Source of the DNA: Tetraselmis striata
Taxonomy: Eukaryota > Chlorophyta > Chlorodendrophyceae > Chlorodendrales > Chlorodendraceae
Assembly (NCBI GenBank): GCA_006384855.1
Contig: VCJN01003151.1
Span: 310,001-374,000 of the forward strand
DNA: 64,000 bases
Direction of reading: 5' to 3'
Under the pieces are notes generated by a model, which saw only the letters and a list, made by a program, of their open reading frames with translations, was not told where the DNA came from and searched no databases. The stretch's first letter is position 1, and each line of letters opens with the position of its first letter. Below are positions 23,601 to 34,400 of the stretch, in pieces. The position numbers were made by a program, and so were the translations under genes.

Positions 23601-23840
23601 GCGTCGTGCCACCCGCATCCTCCCTCAACCAGAGATCGCTGCCGTGCTTGCAGCCATGCGAGAGCAGCCAGTAGATGACGCCCTGGCAGCGGTGGAGCAC
23701 CGCCTCGTGCGGGGCGGTCCTGCCCTCATGGTACACCTCGACGCCGGAGATGTGCAGCTCCCCGACGAGCAGAGCGAGCGCATTGGCGTTGTCGCTGCAG
23801 ATGGCGATGAACGCCAGCTCACCACGGGTGCGCAGTAGCA
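20690..23840 (-). pseudogene. Ankyrin-repeat / RING-finger protein locus, multi-exon, broken
   Basis: Minus-strand blocks in order: ankyrin exon ~23,830-23,254 (GELAFIAICSDNANALALLV, PHEAVLHRCQGVIYWLLSHG, GTTPLLQAVREQYMEAVEAM); ~23,193-22,737 (AIKSAVNATQPSMVEWLLDV, later ATLELDRFNQRAVPRLNLLV before a donor); RING exon ~22,570-22,270; ~22,092-21,940; then ankyrin-like 21,951-20,690 (GRSLLHTAREQTASGSALWL, ending AAMNGHLGLAKV). The RING reads VCPVCIEPL, CVLQCGHTLCRSR, CPLCRRVV. The Cys expected after CRS is Arg, so one zinc ligand is missing. Frames change near 23,045 (G run), 22,815, within the Glu run before the RING, and twice below 21,400; TAG lies at 21,505-21,507. As a working gene it would be an E3 ubiquitin ligase; this copy looks like a pseudogene or a poorly sequenced gene. 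Confidence 0.6.
22270..22460 (-). other. RING-type zinc finger exon with a Cys-to-Arg ligand change
   Basis: Within the ankyrin/RING locus. The ligand series is C-x2-C, then C-x-H-x2-C, then the expected C replaced by R, and finally C-x2-C. A codon change TGC to CGC would account for it. A conserved GT donor (GTGAGT) follows RRVV. The long insert between the third and fourth ligand pairs (HLPSSPAATGGTG) is typical of divergent algal RING domains. Confidence 0.65.
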
Positions 23841-23914
23841 GAGCCGGCGATCAGAGGCCGGTGAGAAGCGTGATGAAACGCTGCCTGGCTGTCAGAGCGA
23901 CAGGCGAGAGCATC

Positions 23915-23990
23915 GGGCTCTAGGGTTTGGGATATAAGGTTTTGAAACCCTATACGTTTCCTGAACCCTAAAATACAATCCCTAAAATTA
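23915..23990. repeat. Interstitial telomere-like tract
   Basis: Both strand senses occur: TAGGGTTTGGG on the left and GAACCCTAAAATACAATCCC on the right, flanking AAACCCTATACG. It lies just upstream (minus-strand sense) of the ankyrin/RING locus. Confidence 0.6.
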
Positions 23991-24269
23991 AGGTGCGCAG
24001 TGGCACTGGCTCCGCCGGGGCACCGCTGGGTGGGTGCTGAGAGCATGCCAAATCTCTCGCCGGACCCCCCTCGGGTCACTCACATGCACAGGCCCCCCCC
24101 CAAACACCGCGTCGGCAGGCACTGGCTCCGCAACCACCCATCCAATGATGAGCCCGCGCTGCCGTAGGATTTGCCTTGTGGTCCAGCCACCACACGCTGC
24201 TGTCAACCTCCCCACTCTGTCAGCCAATGCCCTGTTTCCGTACTTCGAACTCGCCAATGTATTAGGATG

Positions 24270-24680
24270 CCAGCGCGGCAGAATATAATTAAAAACGTCT
24301 TCATGATTTGGACTTCTTAAGAAATCTGCTGACCGATACATCTCAATGTGAATTACGAATAGATTTTGGTAAGCACTACGGAGATTTTTCTTGTGTATTG
24401 CCCATTTGCACACATTGTTTGTAAGTAGCAATACATGAATCATGCGGACCAAAGCACTACGATAAGGTTACATCAAGGATTGATACAAACATACGTGTTA
24501 TTATCAGTGCGATGAGTACCGGGCACGTGTAATACATCGTGCTGGTAGTACCAGCCAGTACATGAGCAATCAGGTTTATGGCACGCGGTTTCTTCCAGCA
24601 ACGCTACAAGGGTGGCAAGTTCAAACACGGCCAGGCACCGCCGCCGTTTCAAATTGATTCCCACCTATGCGCTTGTAATA
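24270..24680 (+). repeat. AT-rich interspersed repeat, copy 1
   Basis: Shares with 36,690-37,310 a left block (AGAAATCTG, GATACATCT), a middle block (GTATT(G/A)CCCATTT) and a right block (AACACGGCCAGGC, CACCTA-GCGC) in the same order and orientation. A shorter inverted relative is at 28,560-28,690. No coding capacity. Probably a SINE- or MITE-like family; ends are not defined. Confidence 0.6.
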
Positions 24681-27300
24681 AGGATGACAACGAATGAGGC
24701 CGTGTCTTCGCCCTGTGGAGAGGGTGTCCTGGATGCCGTGCACGTCACAGCACGGCACGGTATCTGTGCGAAGATGGGTGTACGGATAAGAGCGGATCGC
24801 GGGCTAGCAGCGCCATGGGGTGAGCGCTGCGCCCGCGTGCGGTCTCACCGAAATCAGACGCAGGTCCACGGCGAGGTCGGTCAGTGCAGCGCTCTGGCGA
24901 GCCTCTTCACTGAGGCCTTCTCCCGGATGAGCCGGCCAAGCTGCTGAAGCGCCTCCGAGGTGCTCATGCTTCGGGCGGGAGTAGCGGCCGTCAGCGGTCA
25001 CTCTGCGGGGCGGGGATTTGTCCTGTCACGGGTACCTGCGCTGCGGGGAGGGAGCAGCAGTACTTTGTGCATGTTGCCAGCTTTGGTACCAGGTACACTG
25101 TAACATTGTAAAATGATGATAGTAATACCAAATGATTTGCAATGACTAACGAGATGAGGACGAATTGTGTAGCCTATATTGAACGGTGGACGACCGCAAG
25201 CAGTGTTTGGAAACCCCCCCCCCCCGGGCGAGCTGATTGGGCAAAATAGGTTTTTCATTCCTTGGACGAGGTCTGGACCGGGACTACAGTACGGCTGCAC
25301 TGATCAAGTACCGATGTCCCCTATTCGTTGACGTGTTTTCACCTGCTGGTTGCGGCCGCCTTGCTAATAGCGACTAACGCAAGTGAGCAGTTTCCAGAAC
25401 CGTCTGATATGTTGTGGCGCGGCATGCCCTGTCACACGTATCGCTCAGTGATGCGCCTCCCCTCTCAACTACGCTATTAATAAGCCGATTGCCATGTCAC
25501 GCATATATGTAATTACTCCGACACCGCTCTCTCTCCTGCTGTATCGCCGATGGTAGTGAGTATGCGGGCGTTGTGGCATCAAAACCCTGCACACCCTACG
25601 GGTACGACGATGCTATGACGCCTTTGGAGTTACTGCCCATCCCTCCACCCACTGTTCCTGAACCATGCGCGCTGCAGGGTCGCAGCATAGAAATTCCTTC
25701 GTAGCTCGTCGAAATTCGATGATTTAGGGTGTGAGAGGCGGGGAAGGAGGGGGGAGGGGGGGGGGGGGGGGGGGGGTCGCAACGCGCGGCATCGCAGATG
25801 CTCGGCGGCAGCGGCGGCGGCATACCGGGCGCGTAGGGTGCGCGGCGGGTCGAACGTGCCGATCGGCCTCGTCGCGCGGGGGTTCTGGGCTCGCCGGAGT
25901 CCAAGCTACAGAATGGGCAGCTCGCCGGGACTCTGGGTAGGGTCCGAGGATGACGGAGTTAGTAGCGCGTGGCGGCCGGTTGCGTCGCGCAGGGGCGCTG
26001 AAGTGGGCTGTTGAAGTATGCTGCCGGCAGCGCTGACCACGCGCATATTAACATGAAGTCGCGCGATGTCGTTAACCGCTGTAATACAGGGTAGTAGCAA
26101 CTGCAGGGACCGGGTTGTAGGGTTTTAAAACCCGGTACCGGTCTTTCCCGCCTGGTGTGTTGGGGGGTGCAGCCGTAGCGACAACTCAGCGTACAAATTC
26201 CGCTATTAATGCCCGCCGCGCTCGAAGGTGGATTCGATTCCAAAGCGCGGCAAGGGAACAAGAGCTCTGTCCGGAAAGCCCGTAGCGCGAGAACGCAGGC
26301 CGCCGCCACATTTACTGCGGAGGCTTGGCCCGACTGGGTTCTCTCGCCGCCCAATCCAGTGCTTTGGGTGATAGGTACGTTTCTGTTTAAACGAGGGTGA
26401 CCTGCCTCATCGTCTCGTGCATAATCACACCGCCCGAGGGGAACAAGGGGAGCCATAGCTGCCCTGTAACATTGTACACCAAAGTATTAACCGCAGGACG
26501 CACACTAAGTTAATAAGCTACGGGTATAGCGGCTGGTGTGTCAAGAATATCATTCCCGGCAGCGAGCGAGGGGGTAATATATTCTGACAACCGCCAATCA
26601 CTTGTGTGTAATAACATATTCAACTGCAATATCCCATGCCGTTGTGCCCGGTGCCTGCACTCCATCGAGTAGGATGTATTTACTAAGATATGCGATCCTG
26701 GCGTTGCTCCTACAGACAACCTCTCAGCCCATGCTGTGAAGCCTGCATCGGCTGAGTGCACACAGCAAAAGGATGCCCACATTGCCTTCCGTTTCCCCTT
26801 TCCAGCATGTGAAAGCCACGCCGTCAAGCCAAGATGCATCAGGTGTGGTGAATCCACCGGCGTGGAGGCGAAGTGGCTCCACTGACTATCTCAGGTATGT
26901 CAATTCCATCTTTGATGAACCCAGCTTAAATACGCATGTCCTGCATAGTGAACAATATCGTCCTGGGCCGGGTGGGGGGGGGGGGGGGGAGACTTCTGGA
27001 CCCGCATCAGCCAGGCTCGTTATTGCATGTCTGTGGCGCATGTCTAGACGTGCCTGCGCTTCGGACCCCCCCCCCCCCCCCCTCACTCCACTTCCTTGCG
27101 TTGCTAGCGCCGATGTTGCCTGCCCATTGAGCTCGCTGGCGGAGCACGCTGTGCGCGTCTGGCGAACCCTAGAAGAAACCTAACTAGAAACGGTAGCGAC
27201 CTGGGGGATAGCGCCGCCTGGGCGCTGCCCGCCTAACATGCCGCCTCGCTGGGTGCCTTCATGAACTCGGCGATATCAAGTATATATATTTAGCGTAGTA
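24681..27300. other. No gene recognised
   Basis: Mixed composition with poly-G/poly-C runs at about 25,751-25,776, 26,974-26,990 and 27,066-27,081. A minus-strand block at 24,890-24,970 (MSTSEALQQLGRLIREKAS) could be a first exon of the ankyrin/RING locus, but the join is not supported. The frame 26,857-26,510 (minus) is open without recognisable domain. Confidence 0.35.
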
Positions 27301-28004
27301 AGTTCGGTGGCGCAAGTTTGTTGGGCATCTATTCTGCGCCCAACCCGCGCAGCAGATCATGTTTTATACTCGTAACGCCCTGGCGCTGACCCTGTTGTGG
27401 GCAGTTTCAATTTGGCTGATGGTTCCCAAATCAGCGGCGCATCGGCAGCACCATCATCGTATCTATTTGGTGGCGCACAACAGGTTGCCCCTCAGATCAT
27501 GGGAGCGTCTTATCATGCGGAGCGGGAATCTGCCGCTTGAACTGCTGCGCAGTTTCTCTGTCATGAGCCATATATTGCTGCCGATAGCTTGCCATACCCT
27601 GCACCATCAATGCCAAGGGAAGAAGGGCACTTGAGCTGGCTTGAAGATGTCGCGCATGAGCGAAACCCATGAGCAGAGACAACAAATCTGAGTAGGGTGA
27701 CAAACCTGAGGTTGTGTGAAATGGATACGGGCGGCGAGGGCTGCCATGTGGCGGCATGTTATGATGCAATGTGACATTTTCATCAACATCAACCTCAGTC
27801 CCTGGCTATTGCGTTGCATATGTAGATGCATATTGACTGGCTCCACCCCGTCTCATCCCTGCTGGCTGTTGGTGCATGTCTGAGCAGCAGCGCTTTACTC
27901 GCAATATCTTCTCAATCATATCCATGTTGCTCGCCTGCGGTTTTGTCCTCTTTCCATCATCCCGCTGCGGTGAAGCTTTGTGATTTCGTGGTCACCCAAT
28001 CTCT

Positions 28005-28012
28005 GTCTCTCT

Positions 28013-28049
<37 letters not shown>
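28005..28049. repeat. (CT)n microsatellite
   Basis: About 45 bases of almost pure CT dinucleotide with a short CCCC interruption; simple-sequence DNA. Confidence 0.9.
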
Positions 28050-28050
<1 letters not shown>

Positions 28051-28559
28051 ATTTTCTGTCCGGTCTGAATGGCAGCTTCCCACTTGCTCCAGCAGCCTCA
28101 TGCCGGCCAGGTGCAAACCCTTACAAATGATGTGTACAGTACATGCAATGGTATGGCGGTCTGACAGCGCTGGTCAGAAGCAGCAGGCTGCGCGGCGCGC
28201 GGTGATATGTGGAGTACCGATGTACGTTTTCCACAAATTGTGTACTACCGTATTAATGTGTAGTAATAATATTCGTGAATCAGGCATCGTATATAAGAGG
28301 ATTACTAGCTAGGCGTACGTGGCAATTACTGTATTACGGCGGTGCCTGACCGTGTCTTGATTTGCCACCCTTCTAGCGCGTTACAATAAACTGCGTGTGA
28401 TACACCTGAGTACGCAAATATTTGTATAAATAGGAAGATTAATATATTATCATACGGGCCGTGGACTCGTCATCGTACGACTAGCTAGTAAGTAACGCGT
28501 ATTTAGGAGTCGTCAACGTAATATCATTGTCGCGCATTGGTCCGCGTTCATTTCTTACT

Positions 28560-28690
28560 ATCTATTTCGAAACAATGTAAGTAAACTTTCTTGGAAAAAT
28601 GGGCAATACACAATAATAATAATAAATGTCTATCCGAAATCAGTTCGCAATAATATGACTGATGTATCTGTAGTCAGTTTATTCCTTCAA
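28560..28690 (-). repeat. AT-rich interspersed repeat, inverted partial copy
   Basis: Reverse complement gives GATACATC, GTGTATTGCCCATTT and ACATTGTTT in the same order as copy 1 at 24,270-24,680. Confidence 0.5.
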
Positions 28691-30390
28691 GAAAAGTCAA
28701 AATATCAGGGCATTTTCTATGTTTTCTATTTCCAATTCCGTTCTATTCCAATTCCCCAACGTTGGTACATCCATCCTAATGGACGGGTGAGTCTGCCCAA
28801 TGTGGTGCTGCCTATTCTAGCCAAATCACTGTCTTGCAGTGCTGCTGGCGAAGACGGACTATGTACAAGTAGCACATGGCATGGTTTACAGCTCAAAATG
28901 TGGCGATTTGTAATATGTGTATCTGAGCATCTTTATAGAATTTTCCCTCTTCCCTGATCTGAGCATTTGATACCGCGCGCAGACTACTTACCATTGCGCA
29001 ATACTAGCAATGTATGATATATCGTACCGAACAGCACAATACGTGTGCATATTGTGGCTCCGCGCCCGAAATTACTACTAGCAGACTATCTATTTGTTGT
29101 CTATATACGTGTGATTATATACTCATTTTGGGTAACAACTATAGGGACATCCCGCGCGAAAATACTCAAATTTAACGGAACGGCGGAACGGAACGGAACG
29201 GTTTTGCTGAAACTGCTCCGAAACCAGCAGCAACCCGTTACATAGCCGTGAGTCGGCGGAATGATGTTGCTGCGTTGCCGGAACATACATCACAACCGAA
29301 CGGGGCTGTGGGTGGTATATATGCTGTCGCCGGCACACCTTTGTATGGGTCTGACGGCGGAATAACGGATAGGTCTGCATCGCGGTGGAAGCAATCAGTT
29401 CGTTATCATTGCTCGTGATAATAGTGCGGTGAAGAAATTGCTTATTTTCCGAACCGACAAAACAATGTGAATATGTATTAATGGAACCGACGCCGGATGC
29501 AGCGCGTACGGCCGATGCACATATTGCAGGGTGGACAGCACCCAACAGTGTTGTCTGCATCATTATGCCCTATTGGGCAGCGTGATTGTATATTATTAAT
29601 ACAAGAGTATAAGAGATGACGATCACTGCGCTGATATGGCTCCAAAACCAACACTGAAAGTACCCCCTCCCCAATACACACAGCTCATACGTTGCATTGC
29701 CTGAAAACGCGTCAACAGTTATCAGCTGTATCCGAGCATGATATAATTATCAACGATGCTGATATCATCATTTTATACATAATGTATGAGAACGGCATGT
29801 TGTTAATATAACAATAACATGTTGTGCGCTTCATTGTGTCGCGATCCAGTGAATACCATGTACCCGCCAATCATAATAGCAAATAAACGTATCATTATAA
29901 ACGATATCATGTGCTATGGCGGGATTGTATTTTTGCATTTTATTATGTGATATCATATGCTGGTGATACAGTTATACATAGGTAAATAGATAGATAGACA
30001 TACATAAGTAGTGATTAACCGCAGGTACACCACAATGGTATGAGTTGTAATGTAATGTAATGTAGTATTCGTATTGTATGTAAAATGAGAACTACGGCAT
30101 TCATGATCACCAGCATCATATCTTTTTGTCACAGATACAGAGGGAGAGGGAGTAGGTAAGGGATTGAAAATTAAATTAAAAACGCGCGTTGTATGAACAT
30201 GCCGCCGACTGTGCACTGGTGCGGGCTGCGCACCGGAATAACAGTTTCCGAGGTGGTGGAATGGCAATATCAATTTCTCAATCCATATTGACAACGCCCA
30301 TTGGGTGGATGTCAATGCAAGATTGTCTTATATTGAGAAAAGTACCGTCTATGCTCTAGTCTTCCCAATTATTATGTTTTGGACCATCGG

Positions 30391-30395
<5 letters not shown>

Positions 30396-30434
<39 letters not shown>
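30396..30434. repeat. (GA)n microsatellite
   Basis: About 38 bases of uninterrupted GA dinucleotide. Confidence 0.9.
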
Positions 30435-30437
<3 letters not shown>

Positions 30438-31419
30438 GGCAAGGAGTCAGTAGAGTGCACAGGGAGAGTAGAGTGCATCGGGAGAGAAGGTACATTATTC
30501 ACTACATACATCATGTTTATTGGCTGTATCGGCAGCAGACCGAATAGCACTATATATAGTGCAGTAGTGCACTACTATTGTAGGTTGTTGCTGCTAAATC
30601 CATAAAACTTTGATGCCGAGGTCGTCCTAATGAAACAGCTATATACAGCATATACAGCAATAGACGCGCATGCAATTTGGCAAATAGCATTATGTCGTTT
30701 TAAAATCAATGTAGATATAATACCGGTGTATCTTATGCTATACACACCGCCGGTATATCTACATCACAACGACTCATTGTCAGCAGTTTATGTACGCACA
30801 CAAATACTCGCGGGAGATTACGGGCACATTATAACTAACAATCCGTAAATCTAAAATATTTTTTTGGTGGCTTCTGAAATTAAACAAAGCTCGCATATCC
30901 TCGTATACAATGCAATTGCGTACTAAAATAATGACAACCTTTCATAGTTGGTGTTAGTTCTGTTTATAGTGCGCTTTTATGAAAGCCCTTATGTAATAAT
31001 AAAAGAATGATTTTGACTGGGATGTTACGAATTTTACCTACTAATTGCACCGGCCTGGAAATTCAATAATTTGACAATGCACTGAGGTCTGAGGATAATT
31101 ATACGACCCCCATGATTTATTTATCTTTGACAAGTCATCAAAATACCCCCATGATTTGGAAACATTCCGTCCGAGGCGGTCCCTTATTTTTATCATTCGC
31201 CGCCGATGATGTGCGCTGTGCGTGTGATATGTGCGATGGATCTGCTGCTGCGCTGAATAATCATGGAAAAGCTTCGTCCACCGCCCCGTCAGCAGCCCGT
31301 GCAGCAGCGCATATGTATTCACTGCTCGCGCCCGCCCACTCAGCCCTCGGTGCGATAGACGAGAGCGCCACTGACTGGGAAGACGCAGCTCGGTGGGATC
31401 CTCCCCTGGAAGAATAGCC

Positions 31420-34400
31420 ATGTACACTAGCAGCGACGAGGACGGCGCACACTACAGCGATGACGCCGACAGCCATAGCTGTAGCTCCGGCGGCAGTGAG
31501 CACGAAGCGCGCAACAAGCGCCGACGCGACGTCGAAGCTGATCAGCTCGCGGCGTACCGCAGCGGGCGCGCCCGGTTGCGCTTCACTGGTGACAATGACT
31601 CGGTGTTCTGCCCCGTCTGCACGAGTCGAGACCCGAAACTCGATCTGCAAGCGCTCTGGCAGCATGCCAAAGACGTGGCGGTCTCCCAGTGGGTGCCCTC
31701 CTCGCCGCTGCCTCCGGCTGCCCTTCCACTAACCGGCGCTTTCCCACTTCGAGTCTTCGAGTAATAACACGTACAGGCTCGTCCTGGTGTCAACATCGCC
31801 GTAGCGCCCACTGGGTGTCAGGGTGTCACTATGTGTCGATGCTTAGCTCCAATCATTGTATATGCCGCTCCATGTTGCACGTGTACTGTGGTGTGCCATT
31901 GCTAGGCCCCCACCCGCTCTGTGCAGCAATATCGTCCCGCTCGTGGACAGAAGAGAGGTGCCTCCCCCACAGTAGGGCTCACCTGCTCATGGGATCGCTC
32001 ACCTGCGCGTGGCCTCGGCATGTGCGCCCGCACCAGTAACGCGAAGAAGCGCCCGCAGGAGCACGCCGCGCTGCAGACATTTGTAGCTGTGGACCTGCTC
32101 CGGCTGCCCAGCGGCCGGGTCCCACCTATGGATGTGGCGCGGGCTTGCGCCGAGTGGAAGCAGCGAAAGTCGGCTCGGCAGGCAGGGCAGCCTCCCCCGC
32201 CGCCACCGGCCGACGTGCCTCCACCTCCGCCTCCGCTTTCTCCTGCCCAGAATCAGCCGGCCACCGACCCAGCCGAGCGGCCAGCCAAGCTGTACAAGGC
32301 CTTCGTCGACATCACCAAGAAGGCCGCCGATGAGCTGGACACCCTGCAGATCGCCTGGCCCCCCTGCGTCATCATCTCCAGCGTCACGCAGGTGAGATGG
32401 TCACCACCCGATGCCCCATCCGATGCGCAGCATGTCAGCGCCCCCGCCCACCATGCCTGCTGCTGAGTGGACATGCCTCGTTGGATGTGCCGGCAGGGGA
32501 CCGGCAGCCGGCCCAGCAGCTCGGATGCAAGGGCGCGATTTCAGCGTGACAGGGACCTGGTGCGAGCGCGGGCAATGCCATGCCGACACCTGTGCTTGCG
32601 CAGCCACTCCCGGCCCCGCCAACAGTCCGGCGTTCCCCCGGCCATTGGTGCCCCCACTGAGCGTAAAGCGGGGACTTGATCCTCGCGTTGGGTGTCCTGG
32701 CCGGCAGGTGCAGGAGTGGATGCAGAGCCTGGCCAAGTTTGATCTGTACGACAAGATTACGTTCAAGTCTAGGTGCGCTCCTCGGCATGTAACCTGTGTC
32801 TTGGCATAGGCGGGCAGTTGTCGCCATCGGCCTCACCACGCCGCGATGGGCGCAGGTGGACGGCGGACGGCCCCACAGGCGACATCCTGTGCAAGTTTCC
32901 CGACCGGCTGGACGGCTTCCTGGAGGCGGTGCACCTGGACCTGCTGCTGCGCAGCAACGCGCGCCACCGCATCGGCAGCAAGGGCATCAGCCTCCGGGGC
33001 AGCCTTGCGCTCGCCGCCGATGTTAAAAACGGCTGGAGGCAGGCGGGCGTGAGGTGCATGCCAAGGCGCCCTTCCCCACTAGCAGGCGGCGCCTGTGACC
33101 CTCAAAGCGCTGCGCTGTGATGACGACACTCATGTGACGTGGCAATGTGGTTTGACTGTGCTGCTGCGTGCAGGGACGCCCTGTTCCGTGCCACCATCCT
33201 CAAGAATTACAGGCGCGAGGCGCAGATCCGACTGAACACACTCACTGAGAACATGTGACCCCCCCCCCCCCCCCCCCCGCCAAACATGGCGGAGCATGCC
33301 GTTAGATGCGGCAAAGTGCCCTCAAGAGTTTCAGCGATGACTGAGACACCGCGCACCATGCTGGGCACAGGGAGAAGGAGACGGAGGTGCGGAGCCTGCA
33401 AGACGAAGCCAGCGCCTCCATGAGCAGGTTCAACACCACCAAGCAGGAGGTGCGTCCCCGTCTCTGCGCGGCGGGCCGGCAGGCGCTGCCGTGAGCGGGG
33501 CCGGCGGCGCTGCCGTGCCGTGCCCCATGACCGGGGCTCGGGCTGCTGGCTGTTGTGTAGCTGGAGAGGGAGCTGGGCGAGACAAAGGCGCTGGCGCTGG
33601 AGGTGGAGCGATGCATGCAGGCCCAGATTGCCGAGCAGCGCGCCAGGTACACGGTCGCCCTGCGTGGTTGCATGTTGGCCGTCATGATGAGCACCCAGCC
33701 GGCCGTACGTATGTTGCGACCCGTGTGGACATGGCCTCATTTGTACATGGGACGTCCCATTTGTACATCAGCCCCCTGATGATAGCGTTATGTTAGGGTT
33801 AGGGTTTTAGGGTTTGTGGCAAAAGTAAAAGGGTTTGTGGTATTGATGATTGTTTGGTTAGGTTAGGTAAAGATTTGGGTTTTAGGGTTTGTGGCAAAAG
33901 TAAAAGGGTTTGTGGTTTGATGATTGTTTGGGGTTTTGGGGTTTGGTTTTATGGAATAGGATTTAGGGTTTAGGCCACATGTACACATGGCACGCGTGTA
34001 CACAGGGATCGTGACACATAGCTAGCGAAAGCGAAACTCACACTAGCGGAAGCGAAAGCTGATCACTCTCGACGCTTTGGCCAGGCTCGCCGCTATACAG
34101 GATCAGTTCCGGGAGCAGCTGACAGCCAAGGACGGGGAGATGGATGCGGTCAGCCGGGAGATGCAGCAGCTGTCACTTCAAATGGAGGTACGAGTATGCC
34201 CGCTCATGCAGCGCCTCCCTCGGGGAGGAGGGGGGTCCTTGGCCCAGGACTTGGTTGCGCTGTTGGATCTGCTGCCCGCTGCAGCAGCAGGTTTGGCCAG
34301 TGTCCGGAACGGCGCCATGACCCCCCCGCTTTCCGCTTTGATGTGCGCAGATGCGGCAGGAGCAAGAGCTGGACCGCAAGACCCGGGAGCTCACCCAGAA

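Larger units (their letters stand above)
27301..31419. other. AT-rich gene-poor region
   Basis: No supported coding frame. Contents are a (CT)n tract, an inverted copy of the AT-rich repeat (28,560-28,690), a GGAAC-rich tract near 29,175-29,205, a (GA)n tract, and a hairpin near 30,711-30,765 (GTAGATATA / TATATCTAC arms). The last few hundred bases precede the XS-XH gene. Confidence 0.45.

Noticed and set aside
20706-23838. Long plus-strand open frames opposite the ankyrin/RING locus
   Set aside because: Composition is Arg/Pro/Ala-rich without domains, while the minus strand gives ankyrin and RING motifs; they are antisense shadows in GC-rich DNA.
26510-27183. Candidate gene on either strand (HLMHLGLTAWLSHAGKGKRK on minus)
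   Set aside because: No domain, no consistent splice model, both strands open.
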